Origin: Amoebidium appalachense | Lineage: Eukaryota; Ichthyosporea | Length of the DNA: 64,000 nt | NCBI GenBank assembly: GCA_963693365.1 | Contig: CAVNZM010000008.1 | Span: 2,356,001 to 2,420,000, forward strand | Direction: 5' to 3' | Shown here: positions 1 through 63,961 of the stretch, piece by piece | How the letters are laid out: every line of letters begins with the position of its first letter | Position numbering within the stretch: the stretch's first letter is position 1 | Notes under the pieces: model-generated | Seen by the model: only the letters and a program-made list of their open reading frames with translations | Databases searched by the model: none | What the model was told of the DNA's origin: nothing | Translations under genes and position numbers: made by a program

Positions 1-344
1 ACAAACCATCCGGCTGGGCCACCCACACCCATGGCCATACCTGCCAGCTTTGTTTTAACCTCAATACTCCACCATTACATGGATATAGCATATCCACACA
101 CTACCCTCAGTATATCCTTTTAACAGAGCACACACCGTATGTACTTCATGTCAACGAAATTTCGGTCATGTCCAGGCTCCGGATATTGACTTTCTATATA
201 GCGGACTGTTAACCATTGTCGTGGGGTGTTGCCTGGCATGTTAGAATATTGTTCAAGTATCGCAACCAGTGTGCATACGATCAGACCGTGTGCATGCCCT
301 CAGACCCGCTTGCACACGTGTTGACATGGCAAAGATTACGCTCA
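1..344. other. No recognisable gene
   Basis: I see no convincing coding exon, RNA gene or repeat in this stretch at the left edge. The sequence is of mixed composition, unlike the microsatellite-rich introns further right. It lies 3' of the leftward helicase gene and could hold its downstream region. Confidence 0.5.
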
Positions 345-403
345 TTACTCAAAATGGCCCATAGCAAAAAAAAGGCCCCCATAGGTGCTTAGTACAGTAG
401 CCA

Positions 404-443
<40 letters not shown>

Positions 444-2284
444 AACAACAAAAAAAAGAAAGAAAGAAAGAAAGGCGCCGTTTAGGCGCACAGGATAATG
501 TCCATTCGGGGGAGAAACCGAACGCCCCAACACGTGCTTGAGCGCGGCGCCGAGTTTTTTCTGGCCGGGAATTCTTCTGTCGATGTTGTTTGCAGCGGCC
601 CAGCGCCGCAGCAGCGCAACAAACGTCGTGGTTGTCATGTACATACCCTCGTAGTCATCCCAATCCTCGCACACCTCCTCGCGCCTCCCCATGTCGTGGA
701 AGAACTCATACTCAACCGGAAGGGGGTCTGTGAGGTCCTGAAGCCTGCGCTTGAGTCCGGTCATAGGCGGCAGAATGCGTACACGATCATTAAGGTCGAT
801 CCGCATGAGGTAGTGGTAGAGATGCTCTAGCCCGGATGCATCTCCCTCGGTGTAGGCGGCTGCCAGCTCGTTGAAGTAGTCGTGATCCCCAACCCTGGCA
901 GGGGATACCTCCATGCACGCGTAGCGGCGGTCTGTCCGGGACACGGGAATGGGGTGCTCCTCGTTGCTGAGCAGGATCCAGCGCTCACACGACTTGATGG
1001 TAGTAACGGGCAGTCCCTTTCTCTCCATGGACATCCTGTCGTCCGTGATGAGTGTCTTGAGGTGGTTGGGGATGCGGTGACTCTTGCCATAGGTGACCTA
1101 TGGAAACAGGACGTGTTAGCATGATCTGCTTCATATGAATCTACACCCCCACCCCCCAAACAACATATGCATGCACTTCCAGTGTGTGCATCCGAGCATG
1201 GCGCGCGTGTGTGTAGCGCTTCTAAAGAGATGGGTCTTGGGCGCTTCTGCATGTGTGTGTGTGCGCTAATCCAATTAGCACACAGGCTTCTCACCTCGTT
1301 ACACAGGACCAGCAGCTTGAACGAATAGCCCTCATTGAACCTCGTGTCGATCCGGTGCTCGTTCTCGACGGTGCCAACCAGGTGCATGCCTAGCATCTGC
1401 TTGATGATCGTGCAGAACACATCCTTGCCTGTGCCCTCAATGGAGCGCAGCAGCAACCCGCACTGGGGCTTGCGCTCCGGCACCTGGACAAGGTGAGCGA
1501 GCCACTGCATCAGGAAGTCGAACAAGCGCTCGTCGCGGTTGCAGATGATGTACTTGGTGTGGTAGAGGAAGCGCTGCAGTTTCTCTTCCTCGATTTCAAA
1601 GTTCTCGCGGTAGCGAAAGCGAAAACCTGGAAACATGTTGAAAACGCGGTTGAGGCTGTGCAAGTAGATGTCCCTGCGCACACCGGTTCTTGGCTCGGGG
1701 TCGGAGGGGTCGAAGACAAGATGGGCATAGGTGAGCCGGCGGCCACTGGAGAGGTAAAGGGTGCCGCGCAGGGGTGGCTGGGGGTCCCCGTCTTCGTTTG
1801 GGGGCTGTGGAAACTCAAAGGCCTCGAGAAATACGCGGACCTGGTCACGTGTCTTGAGCTCAAACGTAACAGGGAGGCCGTCGATGTTGCGCGTTTTGTG
1901 GATGAATGCATTGGGGGTTGCTACATAGGCAATGTGCTTGCTGATGTAGTCGCACACCTCTTGTTCGCTCCATGCATGTCTGCTCCTGCACACATCGGGA
2001 TGGAGAAAATCATCGGCGTTGTCACCAAGGTCGTGTGTCGCCTCAAACCTGGCAAAGTAATCCATCTTGGACACATACACTCCACACAGCAAACTGCGTG
2101 TGTGAGCTGTGCTGTTTGTGACGGTTCTTGAACTCTGACAGAACTTTTGAAAAGTGTGCCGGAATTCTATTGGTGAATTGAAGAGCAGGTAGGAATCCGA
2201 CAGCCCATTGGTCCGAAAATTTGGCCTGATGCGATTGGCCAGAAAATCGAGCCAATCGTTTCTCGCATTCCTTTCTGCTCTCAC
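345..2284 (-). CDS. Superfamily-3 (D5-like) helicase, two exons, virus-type
   Basis: Probable DNA helicase of the D5/DUF5906 group, which unwinds DNA at replication forks of large DNA viruses and related elements. Exon 1 (2284-1295, 330 codons) contains a Walker A P-loop, GTGKD at about residues 284-288, and ends at a hydrophobic Walker B strand, LLVLCNE. Exon 2 (from 1097) continues in frame with the family's next motifs: a basic stretch, the sensor strand ILLSNEEHPIPV and an arginine pair, DRR, followed by a helical, winged-helix-like tail. The junction is GAG|GTGAGA ... CATAG|GTC, phase 0 on both sides. The last 40 or so codons run through a poly-T/poly-G tract and look artificial, so the natural C terminus is uncertain. 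The start at 2284 lies about 35 bp after a TATA-like box; a Met at about 2065 is an alternative. It is divergent from the 2395 gene. The family assignment is from motifs only. Confidence 0.8.
404..475. repeat. Poly-C/poly-A/(GAAA)n tract at the helicase 3' end
   Basis: A run of about 30 C is followed by an A-rich run and then several AAAG units. The same composite (C-run joined to A-run) recurs many times in the host introns on the other side of the gap. It interrupts or follows the end of the helicase reading frame and suggests this viral-type DNA sits in the same genome as the host genes. Confidence 0.85.
1098..1294 (-). other. Spliceosomal-type intron inside the helicase gene
   Basis: A 197-bp interruption has a GTGAGA donor and a CATAG acceptor. 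Removing it joins two blocks that together carry Walker A, Walker B and the sensor motifs of one helicase in a single frame. Reading straight through loses the family motifs and gives a low-quality protein. Confidence 0.75.
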
Positions 2285-2315
2285 TCAGATCACCAAGTGA
2301 CCAGCTGGAACCGCG

Positions 2316-2330
2316 AGCTTATAACAAGCA
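2316..2330. promoter_or_regulatory. Candidate divergent TATA box (TTATAA)
   Basis: The self-complementary hexamer TTATAA lies in the 110-bp space between the leftward helicase (start 2284) and the rightward 2395 gene. Being a palindrome, it can be read as a TATA-like box on both strands, about 35 bp from one start codon and about 70 bp from the other. The position fits a compact bidirectional promoter; no transcript evidence is available. Confidence 0.5.
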
Positions 2331-2394
2331 ACAACTGAGCGTGTGTCTAACACGTCCTTCCTCTGTCCCCCTCCTGTACCTCAAACCCACCAAC

Positions 2395-2718
2395 ATGCCG
2401 AAAATCATCATACTGCGCTGGCGCTGGCGCATTGTCTTCCAAGGCAGCGCCTCCCCCTGGCACAGCGGCACAGTTGTAATGCCAGCTCCACAGGCCACCC
2501 CCCCTGTTCTCCTCCCACCACCAGCCCGTGTTTTACGTCGTCAGAGGCCGTTCACGCGTCCATGCACCAAGACCGTGGCCATATGGCGCCCAGTGCCCCT
2601 GCCCGACCCCACCCCGGACCAGCGCGAGTGCAACAAGGAGAACATCCCCCCAGGCGGCCCGGGATGTGTGTGTGTTCACTGTCTGCACGAAGCACAGCAG
2701 ACACAGGCCGACCAATAA
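2395..2718 (+). CDS. 107-aa Pro/Arg-rich protein with a KEN box
   Basis: Unrecognised small protein. The N terminus is basic and hydrophobic (MPKIIILRWRWR), the middle is proline-rich, and the C-terminal third has the string CNKENIPPGG (residues 79-88) followed by a cysteine/histidine cluster, CVCVHCLH. KEN followed by IPP matches the shape of KEN degrons recognised by the anaphase-promoting complex in cyclins and mitotic regulators. The start is the first ATG after the TTATAA box. The stop codon TAA overlaps an AATAAA signal. It shares the divergent promoter with the helicase. A second overlapping frame (2343-2756) is open but less well placed. Coding status is likely; function is not established. 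Confidence 0.6.
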   Translation: MPKIIILRWRWRIVFQGSASPWHSGTVVMPAPQATPPVLLPPPARVLRRQRPFTRPCTKTVAIWRPVPLPDPTPDQRECNKENIPPGGPGCVCVHCLHEAQQTQADQ

Positions 2719-2719
2719 A
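2714..2719 (+). terminator. AATAAA polyadenylation signal overlapping the stop codon
   Basis: The hexamer AATAAA shares its TAA with the stop of the 107-aa gene. Such tight packing is typical of compact DNA-virus genes. Confidence 0.6.
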
Positions 2720-2826
2720 CGCAGCCAGACTGTGTGTGGCAAAGACACTGATTTGAATAGACACAAACCATACCCACCCACACCCCTCTGTGGTGTTGTA
2801 GATAATGATGACCTATCGCATGCACG

Positions 2827-3573
2827 ATGGGGCTTAGCGAGGCAAACTACTATGCTGGTCTTGTGTCGTTTGGGACATTAATGCTTTTACTGTATGAACT
2901 TCGCATGCCCCGCTTTCAGTACCGGGACTTTCTTGACCTCATGGTGGTTCTTGATTCGCTGGCCTTTCTGGTGTTCTATATTGCAAGCACACATGAAGGA
3001 TGCTCTGCCTACAATGCGTATCTTGCTGCTGACCTTCTGTGGTGCTTCAAGGACGCGTGCAAGTATGCATACATCATAGACCACGCATGTTCGCTGTCCC
3101 AGTTGCATGTTGCATGGCTCGACCTTGCTGTGTTCTTGACTTCCTCGGTGCTCTATCTGGTCTTTGTTATATACACATATGTTCTGCCGACACAGTGCCA
3201 TGTACCTCCACATCACAATGCTGTCTCCCTTGTAGTTCTGTACTGCTTTTGGACGACAGTGTGTATTGCCTCGGTGGCCATGCTGTTTGCGCGCTTCTCA
3301 TATCTGTGGTCTAATCGTCACCTGCTTATTGGTGAGAGGTCTCGTGGACTCTGCTGGCAGGTGCTGGTGGGCTCCACAGCGACAGCGCTTGCAACAATGG
3401 CCACTGCAGCGGCCACATCGTTTTCAGTTTCTAGAACCATTGGGACGTCCGTTATTGACTGTGCGAATCTATTGTTTGTGTTTTCACAACTGATGCTCTT
3501 TGTGGGCCACGACCGTGGTGATCTTGCCGAGCTCAAGGCGCGAGAGCCATTCCAGTCACAAACTCGCTGCTGA
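2827..3573 (+). CDS. Polytopic membrane protein, about seven TM segments
   Basis: A 248-aa protein dominated by hydrophobic helices at roughly residues 8-24, 34-53, 62-84, 96-119, 131-157, 176-198 and 205-226, ending in a charged tail (DRGDLAELKARE). Charged residues occur mainly in the loops. No family could be recognised; a seven-helix layout is shared by receptors, some herpesvirus-type envelope proteins and many transporters, so topology alone does not decide function. The gene is intronless, begins about 108 bp after the preceding stop, and lies in tandem with the 2395 and 3667 genes. No nearby AATAAA follows its stop, so it may share a 3' end with the next gene. Confidence 0.65.
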   Translation: MGLSEANYYAGLVSFGTLMLLLYELRMPRFQYRDFLDLMVVLDSLAFLVFYIASTHEGCSAYNAYLAADLLWCFKDACKYAYIIDHACSLSQLHVAWLDLAVFLTSSVLYLVFVIYTYVLPTQCHVPPHHNAVSLVVLYCFWTTVCIASVAMLFARFSYLWSNRHLLIGERSRGLCWQVLVGSTATALATMATAAATSFSVSRTIGTSVIDCANLLFVFSQLMLFVGHDRGDLAELKAREPFQSQTRC

Positions 3574-3597
3574 TTGGTCGGCCCCATGCTTAAAAGG
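3566..3597 (+). promoter_or_regulatory. CCAAT-like and TATA-like elements before the 3667 gene
   Basis: An inverted CCAAT (GATTGG) just after the stop of the membrane-protein gene is followed about 15 bp later by CTTAAAAGG, a plausible TATA variant about 75 bp before the ATG at 3667. Assigned by motif and position only. Confidence 0.4.
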
Positions 3598-3666
3598 CCG
3601 CGCTCCTGTCTGCCCAGTGTCAGATCAACAGCCAAAAACACACATGCGAGTTGCACAAGTTTCATC

Positions 3667-3927
3667 ATGGAAGCCATCGAAGTCATGCTTCTGCACCACG
3701 CTGCCGCTATGGCTAGAACCATGCCACCAGCATTTACGGTAGCCGTCTACGGCCCCGCACCCAAGGCCTATGCGGTGATGGCGTCAATCCTCAAAGCCTG
3801 TGACCCGTTTTGCGAGGGGCGCGAAGACGTGTCCAAGTGCCACGTAATGGCCTCGGCCATTGCCCCCTTCATCGTAGACCCAATGACCATCAACCCAGAG
3901 TGGGACATTGCGGCGCCGCTGTGTTAA
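3667..3927 (+). CDS. 86-aa orphan protein
   Basis: A short protein starting at the first ATG after the TATA-like element, with an alanine/methionine-rich helical N half and a mixed C half ending in DIAAPLC. No family is recognised. It is intronless and lies in tandem behind the membrane protein. An AATAAA lies about 155 bp after its stop. Codon use looks coding, but a longer overlapping frame starting at 3574 exists, so the start rests on promoter spacing. Confidence 0.5.
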   Translation: MEAIEVMLLHHAAAMARTMPPAFTVAVYGPAPKAYAVMASILKACDPFCEGREDVSKCHVMASAIAPFIVDPMTINPEWDIAAPLC

Positions 3928-4082
3928 ATTCTATAAGTATTTGGGATGTAAGCAGAGACACAGTGGTGCAGTGTGAAAACACCACAGACACACACAACAA
4001 CAAAACACGGAACGATCGGAGCAGTGTACACAACAGACATCAATGTTTAGACACGACTGAACTGAATTTATTCTGATCTTCG

Positions 4083-4088
4083 AATAAA
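4083..4088 (+). terminator. AATAAA polyadenylation signal
   Basis: A canonical hexamer downstream of the 86-aa gene; the only one between its stop and the gap. It could serve both the membrane-protein and orphan genes. Confidence 0.5.
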
Positions 4089-4120
4089 TACCTGAAATTC
4101 CTCTAAGTCCAATCCATACA

Positions 4121-4144
4121 TGATTTCCGACCAGTCGGAAATCA
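4121..4144. other. Near-perfect palindrome / hairpin
   Basis: Two 11-nt arms (TGATTTCCGAC and its exact complement) flank a two-base CA centre, 32 bp after the AATAAA and about 120 bp before the gap. It could be a hairpin, a binding site for a symmetric protein, or part of a replication or end structure. Confidence 0.6.
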
Positions 4145-4262
4145 GATCCATCTCTAATAGAAACCAATCACTAAGAACCAATTGCTTTCAGAGAGATCCG
4201 GTACGCGGAGGCGTACACGATAGGACACAGACACTAGTTAGGATCAACTCGTGTCATCGTGT

Positions 4263-4762
4263 NNNNNNNNNNNNNNNNNNNNNNNNNNNNNNNNNNNNNN
4301 NNNNNNNNNNNNNNNNNNNNNNNNNNNNNNNNNNNNNNNNNNNNNNNNNNNNNNNNNNNNNNNNNNNNNNNNNNNNNNNNNNNNNNNNNNNNNNNNNNNN
4401 NNNNNNNNNNNNNNNNNNNNNNNNNNNNNNNNNNNNNNNNNNNNNNNNNNNNNNNNNNNNNNNNNNNNNNNNNNNNNNNNNNNNNNNNNNNNNNNNNNNN
4501 NNNNNNNNNNNNNNNNNNNNNNNNNNNNNNNNNNNNNNNNNNNNNNNNNNNNNNNNNNNNNNNNNNNNNNNNNNNNNNNNNNNNNNNNNNNNNNNNNNNN
4601 NNNNNNNNNNNNNNNNNNNNNNNNNNNNNNNNNNNNNNNNNNNNNNNNNNNNNNNNNNNNNNNNNNNNNNNNNNNNNNNNNNNNNNNNNNNNNNNNNNNN
4701 NNNNNNNNNNNNNNNNNNNNNNNNNNNNNNNNNNNNNNNNNNNNNNNNNNNNNNNNNNNNNN
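4263..4762. other. Scaffold gap of exactly 500 N
   Basis: Exactly 500 Ns, a size typical of a placeholder. Adjacency of the virus-like block and the host genes is therefore not shown by the sequence. Confidence 0.99.
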
Positions 4763-4929
4763 TTTTCTTTTTCACCCACCCACCTACACCCTACACTCAA
4801 CCCCCATTGATCCCCACATACGTGCTGTTTTTTCACGGGGCGAAGACTTCCCCCGTTTTTTGGGCACAAGGACCTCACGGATCAATAAATTGATGACTGG
4901 GGGCTTGCCGTGGTTTACAACCATTGCAG

Positions 4930-7429
4930 GTTCACTTTCGTCCAAGGGGATGTCCCCCTAGAGGCAACACACGTCCCGGAGTAGTTTTCATAGACTTCCC
5001 TGAAACTCTGGAGGAGTTGTTGCTTGACCCGAAACTTGCAAACGAATTCCGGGTTTTTTGTGTCCAAAATTACTGCAAAGAAAACATTGACTTCTATAAC
5101 GCCTGTAATGAGTATCGGGCGCTCGTACAAAAAGTATCGCAAGAAGGGTTTGTTCTTCCAGATGAAAGCGTGTATACAGCCTCCTATTTGCGCTTACGCA
5201 GCAGCAAGACTGAGGGAAATGGGATTGTAGCTGCGGTTTCTGATACAGGCAAGCCCCCCCCCCCCCCCCCCCCCCCCCCCCTCGAGGGTAGTATCTGATT
5301 CATATATCATCCCCCCACCCCCCCCCATCCCCTCTCCCCTTCGAGCCTCGGTAGTGCCTGAGTCAGACAAATCCCCCCCCCCCCCCCCTCCTCCTCCCCC
5401 CCCCCCCCCCTTCCCCACCGCCGCCACCACCACCACCACCAGGGGCATCATCGCATTGCATATGGGGTACCATAGCCACACCAACTTAGGCAGCTGCAAA
5501 TTAGCCGTTGCTTTACACAACTAAAAACCACCTACTTCGATGCATGAGGCAGATGGTACACTTTGGCACAAATTTCTCGCAGGGACCTATTGGTTTTTTT
5601 TCTAACCATAATGCTCCCCTACCTGTCCCCCCCCCTCCCCCCCCCCCAAAAAAAAAAAAAAAAAAAAAAAAAACGCCTGTTTCCCCCTCATCCCATCCCC
5701 CCCCCCCCCCCCCCCCCTCCCCCCTCCATTATATATACACATGCCTCTCCTCTTGCCCTCTTTCAGAAGCCTCCACCCTCTTGTCCCCCCCTCCAGAATC
5801 ATTCCTCCCCCCCCCCCCCCCTTCCTCCTCCCCATCCCCCCCCCCCCCAGCGCTCCTTTTTCTCTTCCTCCCCCCCCCCCCCCCACCAAAGAAAAAAACA
5901 GCCCATAATGATTCCTCTGCTCCCCCCTTCCTCCCCCCCCCCCCCCCTTCCCCCCCCTCCCCCCCCCCCTCCCCTAGTGGATAGCTTGACAAGCTAGGCC
6001 CAACCTAAGGATGGGCTCTGCTTATGATGCACGCTCTTTGTGTGTGCTTGTTAATCTGCATTGTCAATCCGTCGTGAATTGCCTTCCCCCCGCCTCCCCC
6101 CCCCCCCTCCCCCCCCCCAATGCCCTCCCTCCTCTCCCCGTGTGTGCTCTACAAAATCTGTAGTGTGTTTTCCGTCGTGAATAAGTGTGCTACTATTTAA
6201 CACACATCCCCCCTCCCCCCGGGGAAAAAACAAAGAAAAAAAAAAGAGCAAACAAAACGAAAGGGCACTATTATCAGCTCAGGACAACCCTTCCCTCATG
6301 CATGTATGCAGTTAAGGCGTGCCGCATCAGCATGATTTTTTTTTTCGAAAAAAAAAATACACCTTTTTTTTTCAGTTCCACCGTTTAGCTAGAAGCAGCT
6401 CCTCAACAAAAATTTACATCAAACCTGCTTGAGCTCCATATATGGTCACACACTAACCATACCGCAGCAAGGGCAAGCAGTATAAGTGCCCCTCCGTCCC
6501 CATCCACCTTAAACCCAAACGCGGTGGACCAGAGAGTCCTTCAAAAGGCCCTCCAGATATTGGATACGTACATAAGGACGGGCTCCAAACAGCAGATAAA
6601 TATCGACATGAAAACGTTGAAGGTATGTGTGGGATTTCCTTCATGCAGCAGCAGTTATTCAGACTTCTGCCATTGGCCTAAGTAGGTGATTCAGACAAGT
6701 CAATGATGCATTGCTAGAAAGTTACTTAGCCGAAAACACGTTTCCCAATGTTGCTGCATTGCTTAGGCTGATGATACAAAAACAACACGCCTCCCCCTAA
6801 ACCAAAATCACGTTTTCCGCAAGGTGAGTTCACGTGAAAGTTGAGTGTTAAAGGATCGAATGATGAATACGTGTTAACTCCGAAACAAAACGAAACAGCC
6901 GGGTTATATTCATATTCGAAAAACACCCCAGCATCATAGTGCGGCGCGCGTTCTCCTCATACTTTGGTACGAGACCTGCCGCCAGTCGGTGGGGAAAACA
7001 CATTTCCACCGTCTGAACTCGAGGTTTGCAGAGCTATTTGTTTTTACCCAAATTAAAGGCAACTAACTGTTGCGCATTTCAATCCATTTTAGGACACGTT
7101 AAGGGCAGTGAGAGAGGGTCGACTAAACGAGGACTTGTTCAGTGTGGCCCAGAGGCACGTATTTCAGGTAACCCCCCTCTCCCCCCCCCCCCCCCCAAAA
7201 AAAAAAAAAAAAAAAAAAAACCCCACCCCCCTCCCCTCCCCTCCTCCGCCCCTACTCCCCCCCTCCCCCCCCCTCCCCCCCCCCCCCCCCTGCCCGCCCG
7301 ACTTTCCCGCCTCCTGCCTGTGCGTCCTTCCGAGCGCAAGAAATAAGGAACGAAGGAAATAAAGAAGAAGACAGAAGCCCAGAAACAATACGTGGAGATG
7401 CGCTCACAATGCTTTTCGATCCCTCCCCA

Positions 7430-7461
<32 letters not shown>

Positions 7462-7471
7462 CTCCCCTTCT

Positions 7472-7522
<51 letters not shown>

Positions 7523-8105
7523 ACACACCCCCGCCCCACCCCACCCTGAGCCTGCCCTTGCAGGGGAGGAAAAGAAGGATTAGAAAAAAGAAGAAGAAGA
7601 AAAGAAGAAAGAAAGAAAGGGAAAAGATGTCTTGATAGCAACAGCTCGAGTCTGAGACCTGCACAAATTTCTTTTCGTCGACATCCATTGTGACCCCGCC
7701 TCCCCCCTTCTGCCCTCCCTCCTCTCCTCCCCCCCCCCCCCCCCCCCCCTCCTCTCCCCCCAACACATACACAAACTATAACACCCCCCTCTCCCCACAC
7801 ACACCACCCAGCCATCATCCCCCCCCCCCCCCCCCCCCCCCCACCCCCCTCCCTCCCCAGCCAAAAAAAACAAAAAAAACAAAAAAAAAAACAAAAAAAC
7901 AAAAAAACAAAAAAAGCAACAACAACATGTGAACACTCTATTTTTCCTCTAACAGGTAATGAAATGTGACTGTTTCCCACGGTTCCGTGACCACATGACC
8001 AGGGCCCCATCTCCCCCGCCTAGTCCCACTGCCAGTCCTCGTTCAGCAGCTGAGGGTGAGGAGGGGGGTGGGTCCCGCACCCGTGGGATCAAGGTGAGTG
8101 GCATG

Positions 8106-8190
<85 letters not shown>

Positions 8191-8783
8191 TTTGCGCGCA
8201 CGCGCGCGCGCGTGCGTGTGTGTGGGTGCGCGCGCGTGTGTGTGTGCATGTGTGTGTGCGCGCGCGTGTGTGTGCATGTGTTATCGGGAATAAAGGGGGA
8301 GGGGGGGCCCGCAGGGGGGGTGTGGGGGGGTGGGGGGAGGGTTGGGGGGGGAGGTGGGGGGTTGAGGGCCCTGGAAGCGAGGGACAGCAGCTGGGGTGCG
8401 GGGAGGGGGTGGGGGGAGGGGGGAGGTGGGGGGGAGGGATGGATGCGTGTGCCGGTCGGCCAACCGTACATAACGGTCGCGGATGTGTGTATGTGAGTGG
8501 GTTGTTGCAACACCTGTGTGCCGTTGCCAACCAGGTACATGTGCGGCGTACAGGAGCTATACCTGTAATGGTTGGAAAGAGAGCCTCTAGAAACGAATCC
8601 ATGTGGTGTCAACAAAAGGACCGTGACTTAAAGGAACATGAATAATAAGTCATATACGGTTTGCATCGCACTAACCTAGATCAAACGGGGTCCCACTTGC
8701 AGGCATTCTTTGGACTGGGCAAGTTTTCAGCAAAGAGACCAAGAAGCTTCTCCTTAAAGAACGCCTACAAGGCCAAAGCTTAG
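4930..8783 (+). CDS. RGS-domain protein, 3' five exons
   Basis: A regulator of G-protein signalling; such domains speed GTP hydrolysis by G-alpha subunits at the plasma membrane. Exons seen: 4994 (or 4930)-5147, 6481-6622, 7093-7167, 7956-8093, 8703-8783 with a TAG stop. The first carries the start of the RGS fold (FPETLEELLLDP, then NYCKENIDFYNACNEYRAL), matching the helix with the conserved EEN-F--AC pattern. The second has the linker and LDTYIRTGSKQQINID, the third and fourth AQRHVFQ and CDCFPRFRDHM, which close the fold. Phases match at every junction; the end of exon 1 (GG|GTTTGT) is the least certain. A Ser/Pro-rich and basic tail (KNAYKAKA) follows. There is an extra loop between helices 4 and 5. 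The 5' exons lie in or beyond the gap. Convergent with the USP34 gene. Confidence 0.8.
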
Positions 8784-10189
8784 CCGACACCCTAAACTTC
8801 CTGTTCAAGCGCCACCACCAAGCCGGCTACTCTACGAATCGTGATGTGCAAATGGTAGCACACATACAGCACATAGGTGGGATAGTATATAAACTTGATA
8901 TAAGTGCCCAGCCAAGCTTCAGGCACATCACCTGTAAATAAGGAGAGATTGAACATCTTTAACTAAACGATCGCCAGCTTTGAACTTCAACTTTAGTGTG
9001 TACACGTGTTACTTGCTTGCAATTGTACAACATCCATGCAAATATATATCCACCATCATCACTACCGAATCTTCTTGTCTTTAAGACCTCGAAGCCTCCC
9101 CCCCCCCCCCCCCCCCCCCCCCCTCCCGCGCCTCACTCTCCCTCCAACAACACACATACCCACAAACACACACACACGCACACAGGCACTTGTTTCCCTG
9201 TTGTTTTGCCCCCAAGAGAGAGGAGAGAGAGAGATGAAGGAACAGGGAGAGGCCTAGGAGAGGGAGAGGGAGAGGTAGAGCGACAGTAAGAGAGAGAGAG
9301 AGGAAGATGCTGGGGGGGGGGGGGGGGGGGAGGAGGGAGGGCGTTCTTGAAGGTCCGTTTATGGGATTTTATTCATCTGCGTATCTTTTTATTCGGAGCG
9401 CGTGTAAACACCGATGTACAAGGGAGAAAAAGCGGGTACAAATCGGTGTGGAAATTCTTCGTGTAGGGTCTTTTCGTAAATCAAATCCATTTTACGGATT
9501 ATTGAGTTGATTTGGCCATGTTTGGGACCCATTACATGTCGTTTAATCAAACAAAGAAAAAACAAAAACAAATCAAAACAGCAGCAGCAACAACAACAAC
9601 AAAAAAAAAAGACCAAATAACGTTCCCAATTTCCCAGCGATTAGCGCTATCACCCGACTCCAAATTCGAGGGGCATTACGTCATATTATGTGCATACATG
9701 TTGATGCAGTTTCGGCTAGTAAGGTATGTCACTCTCACCACGCGTTGTCTAGCTTTAAGATTGTAGATGAGAAAACGACAATAATATGCGCACACCATCT
9801 GCATGCTTATTCTATTGCCCCCCCCCTCCCCCCTCCCCCCTGTCCCCAAAGCAAATAAAGAAAAAGAGCGTAATCGTAAATTTACATTCATTCATACGTG
9901 TCAAGAACACTGCTGCAACATACAAACATCCCAGCACAGGAGGAAAACAAAACTTCACCTATTTTTCATCTCTAAACAGTTGCTCTATCATGACAGAGCA
10001 CACAACCAAGCTTCATTCTCAAACACGTGCAGTATGTCAACGTGCATTTCACGAGTCATATATCACGTCTTCAATACAAAACGCCAAATGGTTAGACAGA
10101 AAGAAAGACAAAGGTGCAGGCTCAAACAACAAAAGAAAGACGCGGTAGATTTTGATGAAGAAACGGAAGGAAAGCAAAAGAAAACCAAA
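8784..10189. other. Space between convergent genes
   Basis: No coding exon was seen between the RGS stop and the USP34 stop. It holds a poly-C/T tract near 9098, AG-rich and G-rich tracts at 9200-9340, and two AATAAA hexamers on the minus strand near 9367 and 9388 that could end the USP34 transcript. A plus-strand AATAAA lies near 9854. Confidence 0.5.

Positions 10190-63961
<53,772 letters not shown>

Noticed and set aside
1493-2131. 212-aa plus-strand frame
   Set aside because: Antisense shadow of helicase exon 1, which has clear family motifs.
4234-4961. Open frames running through the N block
   Set aside because: Ns are undefined sequence, so these frames have no meaning.
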